From assembly GCF_035083965.1 (NCBI RefSeq), contig NC_089723.1:372001-436000 (forward strand): DNA of 64,000 nt. The letters are read 5' to 3'. Each line of letters starts with the position of its first letter. Position 1 is the first letter of the stretch. Below are positions 46,495-57,900 of the stretch, one piece after another. A program made the position numbers and the translations under genes. The notes beneath the pieces were generated by a model. The model was not told the origin of the DNA and ran no database searches. It was given only the letters and a program-made list of their open reading frames with translations. The stretch is from Branchiostoma lanceolatum (Eukaryota > Chordata > Leptocardii > Amphioxiformes > Branchiostomatidae).

Positions 46495-48404
46495 CTACAG
46501 ACCAAATGCCTCCAGAAACTTTGCGTGTGACGGTTCCCAGTACTTGGATGCCAGCAGCTTCTCCTTCAACCTCCTTGCGGCTTGGAATTCCCGGCGTCCA
46601 TCCTTCAGAACCTGGATGATCCGCTTGGCCAGGGTTTTGACAGCCTCTTCGTCGTCGTCTTCGATCTCCACGATCAGACGGTCGAACTCAGGATCTTGGC
46701 TCCTTAGAAACCAGGCGAGACCAGACTTGTGGGAGACCAGGACTGGCACCCCTGCAGCGATAGCCTCCAAACCGACCAGTCCGAATGGCTCTGCGCGAGA
46801 CGGCATCAGAACGACGTTGGCTTTCTGCATGTCTTTGGACAGATCTTCCTGGGTGCCGTACTTCAGGGGGGTGAACTTACCCTTCTTCTCGTTGGCTTGG
46901 ATGATTGCCTTGCTTTCTGGGAAATCTTCAGCAGTGATTCCACGGGCTCGCCACTTTGTGTTGGGTAGATGGTCGATCACCTTGCCCATGGACTTCCCGG
47001 CCAGGTCGTAACCTTTCACCCTCTCCACGCCCAAGACTCTGCCGACGGTCAGCACAGTTTTAATTTCCGTGTCGACGTAGTTTACCTGCGTGTTCTTGAA
47101 GATGTCAGACGGCTCCGGCAAAAACGCGAAATGGGGTTTTACTTGCCTTGTCTGCATTTTGTAGTAGTCATACATCAATGGGCCCACCGAGAATATCACG
47201 TCAGCATGCTTGAGGTCTTCCAGGATGCTGTCACACTCTTCTCCGATGGTCAGCACCTTGGCATCACTCTTGTAGTGGCTGACATCTTCTGGGATCACGT
47301 GGGTGACCTGGACGACCTTGGCGTCAGGGAAGCGCTCTTTGATCAGCCTTGCTGCGCTGCTTGTGATGTTGACATGGCCGAGGATGAAGCCTATGTCTGA
47401 CGGAAGGTTTGGATAACGACTCCGGTGGTCCCAGGTTAGCCAATCAAGGCCGGGTGTCCTCTTGTCTCCCTTGAAGGTCGTTGGGAAGATCAGTTCCACC
47501 CCATCTTTAGTCGCATCGTCCTTGTCCTCTTGTGTGGCGGCCAGGACTGTGCTGTAGACCTTCGCTCCTTTTGTAACCAGTAGGCACGCCATCCCGCGGT
47601 GGATGGTAGATATACCGCCCTTCCTAGTCCCGTACTCGTCATTGATCATCAGCACCACAGGCTTGGAGCCAGAACCTTTAAACATCCAAAAGCAAACAAA
47701 GTTTCAAAAACAAAATCATCCCTACTGTCCGTTCAAAGCTTACGATACGTTTCCAGACATTGATATTCATATTCTTATATCTACTGATGTCATGATAAAA
47801 GTTTTATAAAAGCACTATCCCGAGGAAACTTATTGACTAATGATAAGTACAGCGTCTCGTGGTATTGTGACAGTAATGGGAAGGTTACTTATCATCGTCA
47901 TCGTCGCCACTTTCCAGTTAGTTACTGGTTGCTAATAAATGGCTAAGATCCATCAAATTGAGTTTTATTGACAATAACAGGACAGAGGGACAAAAAGATG
48001 ACAGATTTTGTAAGATAAAGACATATGTGACAAATAACCCTTACCGCTCTTCCGACGTCTTTTGGCAGACGCTGCCGCCCCAGCACCACTGCCGCCAGGT
48101 TCTGCTGCTGCACCGGCTGAAGACAAGGTGTAAGTTTAGCGTTAGTAATCTGTTGAAAGATATTGATCAAGCTGATAACGGCCCACTCTCAATCTTAGAA
48201 AAGGTGCTTTGCTGCATATTACTAACTTTTGTTGTTCTTACATTGCTGTCGGGTCTTTTACACTGGTCGAAAAAGTCAGTTTATGTTTTTAATGCTGTTC
48301 CGCTGACCACAAAATTACGCTAAGCGTTTTAGAAATTTTGCCAAGAGAAAGTAGTTGTAACAGCCAACTAAAACAAATAGAACTAAGATTTCATTGTGTG
48401 TGTA

Positions 48405-48447
<43 letters not shown>

Positions 48448-49801
48448 CTCATTCTTCATTGAATAATGTACATATTTGACTGGGAATCCTTACCACTTGA
48501 GCGACGTCTTTTGGCAAACGTTGCTGTCTCAGCATGTGCCCCCGCCCCGGTACTGCCGCCAGGTTTTCTTGGTAGTCCTGCCGGGGACAGTGTGCAGATA
48601 ATTGGTTATACTCCCAGAATATACTGGGGATCATTGTATTGTGTGAAAAACATCAAGACCGTATTATCCAATGATAAATGACGAATATGCAAATAGTACG
48701 CCAAAAAAACAGTTACTGAAACAACTGGATATAATTTTGGAAATGCAAATACTATATGCAAATAGTAGTTGTCGTTTAAATATAACTGGACAATAGATTA
48801 AGTATCTAAATGGAAATTGTATTCTTTTTTTACAGTTGCTGATAGGCATGAGTTAAATCTCAAGAGAAATTTACCTGCAGCTTTGAATTCCCTCATAGCC
48901 TTTTCTAAGGGTCCGGGTTGAGGCATCGGCTCCTTTTTCAAGTCTGTTAAAACGTTAGGAATAAAAGGAAATGTTAAGATCACAGGCACTTCGCTATCAA
49001 ATATTTACTACTAATTGTGCAGTATTCGTGACTAGACTAGCTAGCTAGACTTGCTTTTTCTCTAATTAATCACGATCGCCCTGGGTGATTGCCTTTATTA
49101 CACCGGAAAATGAAGCAATATATATATATATATATATATACATACCAGGGAACTTTTTCTTTAGTCCGTCCACCACCCCCTCCAGGTTTGCCTCAGATAG
49201 AGCCTCCATCAGCTTGCCAATAGTCGCCTTGTCTCCCTTCCGCGCTTGCCACTCCCCCAGGACGTCTCCGAGCCGAGAGGAGTCATCTGGGTTTCTGCCT
49301 TTGATGTTGATGATTGCTGGGGGGTCAAAGCCAAGAAAGCCGGCCAGATCCTTCCAACTATTGCAGGCTTTTTCCTTGATGTAGAAGACGTATCTAAACG
49401 GAATGCCTAAAAAGGGAAGTAAATGGAAGGGAAGTCGTCAAATCTCCCTACGGTCACCATTCAATACCAACCTCTGAAGCGGGGCGAAATGACCCGATAT
49501 TTCTCTTGGTGTAGTCAAAATTCGACTGTCGTGTTTTCATTGAAAGTGTATGATAAAGAAATATCTTCGTTTGAGTTGTATGTGGTTTATTTACGTAAGC
49601 GACTATTTTCTATGATTGTGTAAAGGTAGATAACTATCTAGCAAGCTACAACGCATTCTCAATTTGCAAAGATTTCAATTTGAGAATAGAACTCTTTGTT
49701 CTCTAAGATTGCTAACATGTCTGAATATTTAGAAGATCATGTACCAAAGTAAGGTATGTCAGTGTTCCAAAATAATATATTGTCTCACCTTCGTCAGACA
49801 T
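46495..49801 (-). CDS. Death domain - GT4 glycosyltransferase fusion
   Basis: Six exons join in phase to 559 aa: 49801-49789 (MSDE), 49406-49146, 48943-48875, 48577-48494, 48116-48045 and 47675-46495. Exon 2 (about 5-91) is a Death domain: SWKDLAGFLGFDPPAIINIK, then LGEWQARKGDKATIGKLMEA and LEGVVDGLKKKFP. Exons 4 and 5 are duplicates of one linker exon, both ending in an AKRRR(S/K)S basic patch. The last exon is a GT-B fold family-4 glycosyltransferase: N-terminal DEYGTRKGGISTIHRGMACL, VGRVLGVERVKGYDL, and the EX7E motif in SRAEPFGLVGLEAIAAGVPV. Such a fusion suggests an adaptor-recruited enzyme in innate immunity or cell death; the sugar donor and acceptor cannot be read. A paralogue of the GT4 part lies at 62769-63986. 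Its 5' flank is shared with the EEP gene. Confidence 0.85.
48402..48446. repeat. TG microsatellite
   Basis: About 20 TG dinucleotides between two linker exons of the Death-GT4 gene. A shorter TA run lies at 49119-49140. Confidence 0.85.
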
Positions 49802-50449
49802 CATTCACGTGTTCTTGTTCAGTCTCGGCCACTTGATAGATGAAAACGCTGACAGATCTATGGTTTAGAGAGAAAGTAGAACATTATTAAGTATGGCACA
49901 CGGTTTTTACAGTGTTTCACATGCGAACATTTGATTCCTGTACATTGAAATTACTATTTCTTATTTATCATACGATTTTCTTATATACATGGAATAGTGT
50001 CAAACGAAAAAACGAATGAATAATACAGTTTCATCAATGGGAAAGTAGGGCCTGTACAGGTATGAGGGTAGTTGAATATCGCTATGTTGATATGTTAACA
50101 ATGGACGGTTATGGTGGACATGGTGTACGTTCCACAGTCTAGTTATGTTATGTTGATAGAACAAAGACATAACCTTGATTCTAGTACCATTTTATACCAT
50201 GGATTTGCGTTGCACCTGGATACACGCCAATTACTAGTAGTGCTATACTAGAGTCCACATTGAAACACGACTGTTTGGGTCTTTGCTGTTTCATTTTCGT
50301 ATAACGATATCGCGATGAGTCAATACCTGACTGCACCTAGACGAAAGATCACCAGACAAACTGCCTTTCTCTGTTAACGAACGCAGAATCTACAAAGTAC
50401 TAACAAGGATAAGACAAAACTTTACATTGAAAATGACGATGATCCATAA

Positions 50450-50610
50450 CTTACCATGTGAACATTTCTGCTACATGTAGTTGCAGGTCTTCGTTGCCGT
50501 TCACCTCTCTCATGCAAGACTTTTGGGGATCAAAGTCGGAATGGCAACTTGCTACTTTCACTGCACCTGCGCTCTAAAAGGGCGGGAAGCTTTTACCTAT
50601 AAACAGAGGG
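50450..50610 (-). promoter_or_regulatory. Leader module A2 (probable non-coding first exon of the Death-GT4 gene)
   Basis: A donor gtaagtt (exon end near 50457) and upstream gcagtgaaagtag are conserved with module A1. It lies about 650 bp upstream of the MSDE start exon. In this copy the sequence at the A1 start codon reads cacctg on the plus strand, so there is no ATG there. Confidence 0.55.
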
Positions 50611-51639
50611 CAACGAGGGGGTTATCGTGATACCTGACATAACACCGGTGTCAACATTTTCACAGGAATGTTTACATTGTCCAAACTTGTTCGGGTTTTC
50701 GTAAGTGGAGTTTGGTCCTTGTTGATTTTTATTTCGCAGATGGCAAAGACTTGGTGATTCATCATAGAATTAACAGCTTTAATTGATTGGTTCCCTTCTT
50801 AGGCACCCATGATACAGACAGGTACGTCATTCATTCAAACGCAACAAAAGGACGATAATGCCCGCGAAATACTAACTAAATAAAGACCATTGTTAACAAA
50901 GGTGAAAGGTGCTCGCAGGTAAACAGTGCCGGTGGCACGGCCGTGAAACCTAAACACGAGGTGTACAATTACAGGCTTATTCCTGTTTGAATGTGTTCAC
51001 CTAGTTCATTGTTGGCTTGTTTGGCCATTGGCACACTAGCAATATTTTTAAACGCCACCTAATAACAGGTAAACTCTGACTTGATCGGTCATTTAATGAT
51101 AAACATGATCACAACCTGTAACGGGGATATGTAGTGCAGTCACCACCAAACAAACAGGAGGAATTTTGACATATTTCCACGATCCTGGTCGTTCAGATGA
51201 TTTCTGATTTGTCCGGATCTGATACTTTCTCAACGTCAATGCTGTAGCCAGACAATAGGGTTTCGCACGACCGCTGAAATCAAAAGAACGTCCCTAATAT
51301 ATTATCTTTTTATAACTCCTTTTGTCAAGAATATCACCACGCGGCGCCAAACTACTCTCAATATCTGGACAGCGTGATTCGGTGGAAAGTTGATCTACCG
51401 GAGGACCGAGTATGTGAGACTGTGTGGCATTGCCGTGCCGTACTTTACACGGGATTTTCCTGTCGACTACACGCGGTACCATTCAACATCCGCCATTTTG
51501 GGTGCCGCGTTCCCGCGCTAGTCCACACAAACACGTGAAAGTGAAAGCGATCATAAAGTACACGTACGTCTGCTCAATTAACTCAGTTAAAGGTTTGGCT
51601 AATCTTCGAATTGTGATGACAAAGAAGACAGACGCTATG

Positions 51640-51712
51640 TCCAGTATTTACAGGTTCATTGTACAGGGAAATTCCCCTAGCTCTTTTCGACAAGCACAAT
51701 GAACAGTGTGTC
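51640..51712 (-). mobile_element. SINE body fragment
   Basis: gggaaattcccctagctctt followed by ttcgacaagcacaatgaaca is the inverse of the body of the SINE at 21668-21986. Confidence 0.65.
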
Positions 51713-51792
51713 GTATGGGATGAGAATGGGCTTTTACAATCATTGGAGGAATTTCTAACGTCTAATTAGATTGAAAAGATAGAGGAATTTGT

Positions 51793-52860
51793 ACTTACCA
51801 CGGCCAAGTAGCGAAGACACGCGTTTTCTTCAGTTTCAGAGCTTTCCACGCCTTCGCCAAACTTAACCGTCTACTTTCACTTCACATGCGCACTGCATCA
51901 AAACGTTGTTACTCGCCTAACGTTACAAGCAGGTGGCTGTGGCAGAGGCTTTCTCGACACCAGAAAGTTCAGATTGATGAACCCAAAACGCAAGAAATTT
52001 GACCACATAGACTGACCTTAAAAGTACTTTGACAAATACAGCTTTTTATCTGTACTAAACTGTTTATGCACTACAGATAAAGACTATATAAGAGCGGAAT
52101 CGTCAGTTATGGTTGACTGGTTCTCCCCTTACACAGCCCCGATATAGACTGGCGCCTTCCATTCAGGTGGATCAAAGGTTAAACACGCCCGCCGACAGGT
52201 AAACAAGACCGCTGGTGACCTTCTGTATCTATATCTGTATCTATATAGCCGGTATAACCGCCATTAGGCGTAACACACCACCTTAGAGCGGGTGAGTTGG
52301 TAGAAAAATTACTTTGGTAGAGAAAAGTAGTAGAAGCTATTTTTTTCTAAACGTTAAATCGCGGGCGGATTCAATCACTTCCAAAGTGCGAAAATTGTCA
52401 ATCTGAAAACGTCTTTTGGAAGCTGACACCTTCCACCATCTCACTGGCGAGTTTGTTTGGTCAGATGTAGACGTTAACGCAAGTTAGAAAGCGATTTGTC
52501 GGAAAATGGCTGATACGAATCTGAGTTTCAATGCGATTCACGTGGTTTGATTGGTCGGGGTGTTGGTGTGTGTGGGGGGGGGGGGGGGCACTTGTAGCAT
52601 TCGCTTTCCACAACAGACTGCTACCGCTGGGTGACATAACATTGGACAGATCGCTCAACGAATTTCATTTAGAAAGAACGATTTTTTTAAAAATTCTATA
52701 TGTTTTATTGTCTTTTAAAGCATACGTTTACATTGTGCATCATATCCCGATTATAAAGTCAAGGGTCACACAAATTAAAGTTTGGCTGCTCAACCATAGC
52801 TGTCTAGTGGAAAAGGGTCCGAACACAAGAAAGGTAAAGCAGTCATCCTCAATTGAGGTG
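51793..52860 (-). promoter_or_regulatory. Leader module B2 and shared upstream flank
   Basis: A conserved donor gtaagtac (near 51797) with gtgaagtgaaagtag about 80 nt upstream. Similarity to modules B1 and B3 covers 51793-52225. The farther part (52560-52850) matches 61805-62050 (gctcaacgaatttcat, cgcacaaatt-like stretches). Between lies a G-rich run near 52575. Confidence 0.6.
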
Positions 52861-52884
52861 AAGCATGATAATTTTTCAAGTAGC

Positions 52885-53140
52885 TAGTGGTAGTGCAATG
52901 CGGCTTCGCCACGGCTCGCGTTTTTGGCCAAGCACACCGGGTCACCCCTACTCTTCTCGATAAGTGTGTTGGGTTCTTTTACGTGCAGAGGATTCACACT
53001 TGAGGCTTACGCCCGAAGCTCTCTCAGACACGGGGCCGCCGGCTTTACGTCACAATCCAAAATGACGAATGCAATCCCTTACAACATGACCGAGCTCGAG
53101 TCGACCCCTAGGATCGAACGCGGGCCCTAGGATCCACGGA
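52885..53140 (-). mobile_element. SINE
   Basis: The order ctactcttctcgataagtgt, gttcttttacgtgcagagg, ggggccgccggctttacgtc and gatcgaacgcgggccc is that of a dispersed tRNA-headed SINE in minus orientation, with the B-box-like part at the high-coordinate end. Confidence 0.55.
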
Positions 53141-53412
53141 ATTTGATCCAGATGGCGAAGCAGCGGGGTTGCGTTACCGCTTACTACTTGAGAAGTTATC
53201 CCATTAATTAAACACCTCTTCACATCAAACTGTGTCTGTTTTGTGTGGTTAAAAACCAGAAATCATCATAGATTATAACGCCGTTTTCCTCTTGATTATA
53301 TGGCACAAACCTAAACTCCTCTGTAACTTTGTCAACAGAAAGTATCAAATCGCTAGTAATACAGTCTGATAGTGAAGCCATAAAATGTTGACTTTGCCGC
53401 CGATTACATGTA

Positions 53413-53608
53413 CAGTAGAATCCGCTTAACTGCACACCCCATTTGCCAGCGTATTCGGTGCAATTATCCGGCATTGGTGACAATGCGCCGTGCAGATATG
53501 CGGAGTCACTAACAATGCAGTGAATGGGAACCGGTTTGGGATTTTGGGATTCGGTGCAGTTAAATGGAATGTGCGTTTATCCGAGGTGCAATTAAGTGGC
53601 TTCTACTG
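53413..53608. mobile_element. Pogo/Tigger-like MITE, with a partial copy at 53860-54015
   Basis: Ends cagtagaatccgcttaactg and the near-inverse ...cagttaa / aagtggcttctactg are flanked by TA at 53411-53412 and 53609-53610. The interior (ttatccggcattggtgacaa, gcagatatgcggagtcacta) is repeated at 53860-54015. It is a short relative of the 1-kb element at 22011. Confidence 0.75.
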
Positions 53609-54704
53609 TATATGGCTTGATGAAAACCATCCAGCAGCCATGACTGATCGCCCACAATACTGTGAGAAACTGAAACTGAAAAATCAAGTCTTCGTGGTGG
53701 TTTTGAGTTCGCGGTTTAAGCAAGTTGGTAGGCGGACAGATGATCTCAAATTCGCTGTGGAATTCGAATACAAAACTACCGCGAACATTTCTCATTTTAC
53801 TGCATCGATTTTTAGCGCACCTTTTTAGTTGACATGTCGAGGATTGTTTTTTATATTTTGGTGCAGTTATCCGGCATTGGTGACAATGCTCCGTGCAGAT
53901 ATGCGGAGTCACTAACCATGCAGTGAATGGAAACCGGTTTGGGATATGTGGATTCGGTGCAATTAAACGGAAACGTTTATCCGATGTGCATTGAAGTGGC
54001 TTCTGCTGTATAAAACTACCGCGAACATTTCCCATTTTACAGTATCGCGTACACATGCGCTATACGTAAGGTTTGGGTAACGTGACGTGTCCTAATTACG
54101 TGCGGGAGCAGTTTACGTCCAGTTTGGGTCATGTCCCCATGTCGCGGTGTATTATGCCAAAGCCTGTTCTCATGAGCAACAAAGAACGTCATAAGTATGA
54201 TCCTTAGCCATCTCTCTCTTTTATACAAAACAATGAAAAAGGTTTACGTCCAGCGACATAACAAAATAAACTCCTGAACCAGTAACAACAAGTTGCACGG
54301 AATCGTCGTGCATGACGCATTTCATATGTAATTCGACACCGCGTACTTCATCATGTGTTTCTAACTTACACGATAGCTAGTATCTTTTAAAAGCAGCTGA
54401 CGTTAAACCTTTCTTTGATATTCAGACTATCCATGGTGATTTGAGGTTTGTCCCCCCGGATTGTCCCCCCGGGGCATGAAATGTTGTTGGACGAGGTGTT
54501 ATTATCAGCCACAGTCGACCCTGGTTGAGGCTGCGCTACGACAGCAGTCAGGGCTTCAGCTGGGGGGAGGGCCCGCGGGAGGTCAACTCACTTCATTTAA
54601 TCCTTTGAAAGCAGACGGTAGGAAAATTCTTCATGTTTTTGTTTTTCTATCGCTCCGTGTCTTCTCGGTTATTTTCTCTACCTGCTGACACAATAATAAC
54701 CGGT

Positions 54705-54790
54705 GCAATGGCCGAGTGGGTAGAGTGTTCGCCTTGTACACGGCAGGTCGTGATGGCCTGCCAGGCCGTCCAGGTCATACCAAAGACTTT
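54705..54790 (+). mobile_element. tRNA-like SINE head
   Basis: gcaatggccgagtgggtaga gives an A box, and a short body follows. It does not close a tRNA cloverleaf and has no clear B box within it. Confidence 0.4.
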
Positions 54791-54945
54791 TAAAATGGTA
54801 CATACTGCTTTTTCTGCTTAGTACAGTACTACAGAATCATTACAGCCGCGAACTTTAAACCTGGGAAAAATCTAGATTTGTCTCAGTACTTACGTAAGAA
54901 ATCTTATTCTGTTTCTTACCTTAGTACTTTGTGGAATGAAGAAAC

Positions 54946-57900
54946 ATGAGACGACGCAAGTATTGTGCCGTGCTGTCGTTATTTCTGTCAGCAGTGATCT
55001 CCCTGCTGGCGTACACGTCAGAACCCGTCAGTCGTCGTCACCAACCGAAGTGGACCACAGTAAACAGCACCACCGCTAGGGGAAGGCAGGGACACAGCAA
55101 ACTAAACAGCACCAGCGCTAAGGGAAGGTAGGGCACGTAAAGCCTCAGGCTATACCAGCCTCCGCGGGTCGCTGGGAAAATAGTAGAAATTGGCCAAAAT
55201 AGAGTCAATTTTATGAAGGGAGTCGGCTACGGAGATAGGGTCAAATATGCAACCGCGCGTTAATTGATTTACGGCTTGAATGATCTAAACTCTAAAGCTA
55301 CTGCCTTTGTACAGAAAATGAGCGGATTAATTTTATTGCCTTCATTCTCGTCGACTTTATACAGACTAACTGCGGCTGCGAATGTTAACTTCCATGGCCA
55401 AAGTCTCCCGGCAAATCTTCTCCCTATAGCCGGCGCGGTTAGTCTGGTAGAGACTAGGACCTTCCCATGACTGTGCTTCCGGGGTTCGGAGTAGCCTGTA
55501 GCTGGAATCCTCTTTATGACAGAATGAGCACAGTGGGGTTTCTATACATCTAAACATTCAAACTTTTAAATCATCAAACTTTTGTTTATTCATGAAGGCC
55601 ATCGTCGGATATGAATTACGTCAATCGCCACACACCGAATGAGTCCGCTGCTCTGGAAAAGTTTCAGGCAGACCAGAAATTCGTGCAGTCCATCCCGACG
55701 GAAGCTCCTGAATGGATCTACAACAAATCAGCTGCGGACTTGTTTCGGTAAGAGTCACGTTCCATGGACGCCATTCATAGTGTTTGTAGACACGTGGTTA
55801 TGACGTAATTTAGTGCCCGCCATCTTGGTCGGTTAAAGACACCGTGGCAAGTATTTAAAGATGTTACATAAAGCGGGTCCCTCCTACCAAGGAGGTTTAA
55901 ATCAAACCTAGGTCTAGTTCTATCCTCTAGGATAGAACGTAAATGGCTTAAATTAAACCTCATTGCTCCTACATAATAATACGTTTATTGCAAATTCCTG
56001 CCCTAAGGCTAATTCCAAATAACATACTAGTTCATAAAAGGGTACAAAATAGGTATAAAAGCGGCTAAACTAGATTAAACATACGTAATTGTCTATAACC
56101 CGTGAAGGGTTTGGCTACTGTTTGTTCTTGTATTAGCAGAGACTATCCGGTGAACGGTTGGCATCTTGTATTCACCCCTATTAGATTATGTTTTGGTAGC
56201 ACCTTAATCATTTCCTTAAATTCACAATTCAGAAGGAAACTAATAAACGACACTCGCCTTGACAACGGGAACTTTCTGACCACACAAGAGAATTCTCCTA
56301 TGAACGCGATCTTGAAGACTTTGGTGCCATCGTTGAAGCCCACGAAAATCAAAGTGTCATCCAGCGTTTTCAACCTATTTCCCAAGGTTGGTTTAAAGTA
56401 ATTATTTTATTTTAATTATTTTATTCTAATTATTTTTTATTCAAAGAAGAATCAAATACATGAACAAAGACAAATTGGCGGCCTACTCAAGTTGTACACA
56501 ACTTATATCATAGCCGCCACTTGTACAGTATGGAAAATAAGATGTTTGACAACACACTAAAACATGAATGACAGGGGTAAACTAGTTGAAGTGAGTCCGA
56601 ACACCCCCCCCCCAGCGGAAAAGAAAGTAAAATAACACACATATAACTAAAAGCGTTTGGTTGGTATGACATAGTCATGAACAGCTAACATAATACTACA
56701 GTTCATACTAGAAGAAATAATGGAACTGCCACGTAAAATCAAAAGTTGTTTGGCATTATCAGAGATGGTGTTGAAATTGACTATCTGTTCAAGGATCCCA
56801 GAAAGCTTGCCGAGGAGGACTGAACGCTGGTAAGTATATGTAGGGCAGTGTAACAGGTAATGAATAATCGTTTCGTATGGACAGTAATTATTCGCACTGC
56901 ACTGTTCAGACGCATATCTCGTCAACGCAAGAAACGTCGGTCTGTTTTGATAAACGCGATAGAAATAAAATAAGAAAACTTACAAAACATTCAACCGCGC
57001 CTACGGTCTTCATCATGGATGAATCACTCTTTGGTCACGTGCCCATATGGCTACGTGTCTCTAGCAGAGGGTCAGATTAAATATGTATGGACGTAGCCCT
57101 GATGGAGATGGCATTTCGCTCCAATTGCAGAACATATCATCCTTACTTACTTAACGGTTTGGTAATACATGTATATAATCTTTCTCACTGAAATTCTGAA
57201 ATTATATAAATATCTATTGTGCTGAAAGACAGCAATGATGCTCTTGATGCGTGAAAGAGAGACACGTGCGTGTCTGAAAATACTTTTTATTTCTTCACAG
57301 GAAAGTCCGTTTAAGGCAAAAAAGTTCCAGACGTGCAGTGTTGCTGGGAACGGCGGGATCCTGAAAGGAAGCGGCTGTGGGGAAGAGATAGACGCCTCTG
57401 AGTTTGTGTTCAGGTGAGATATTTAGGGAGTACTGTAGTTCCGAAAATAATTTCATCAGGTTGGTAGAACATAGGATATTTGAGTTTCTTTTAACACAAC
57501 CAGGTAATCTCACCTGCTGACGTTTCGGTGTCTGTCAGACACCTTCTTCAGAGCTTCTGACTGGAGTACTGCTTCTCACGGCTATAAGTAGCCAATGTAT
57601 GTGGCGCTTTTGTGGCGAGAACGTAATCCCAAATATGGCTGAGCTTGTATCCCCCCTCGTCTCGGTTCATCACTGGTGATGACTTCCTGATCCATACTGC
57701 CTCCTTAATCCAACGAATGCGTCTGTTGTCAAATATCCCAGTATTGTAGTTCTTGATTTGTTAACTGTAATTTTAGCTGATTTAACAGTCACTAGTCAAC
57801 AGCTAAATTTCATCAACACAAATATTTGGTCACTCATATTTCAGGCAGTAAAGTTTGCTCCCACCGTTAAAATTAGGTGCCGTGACCTTCTCCATTTCCC

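Noticed and set aside
46544-47400. Plus-strand frames over the GT4 exon (155 and 143 codons)
   Set aside because: They are antisense to a strongly conserved coding exon with a paralogue in the same frame.
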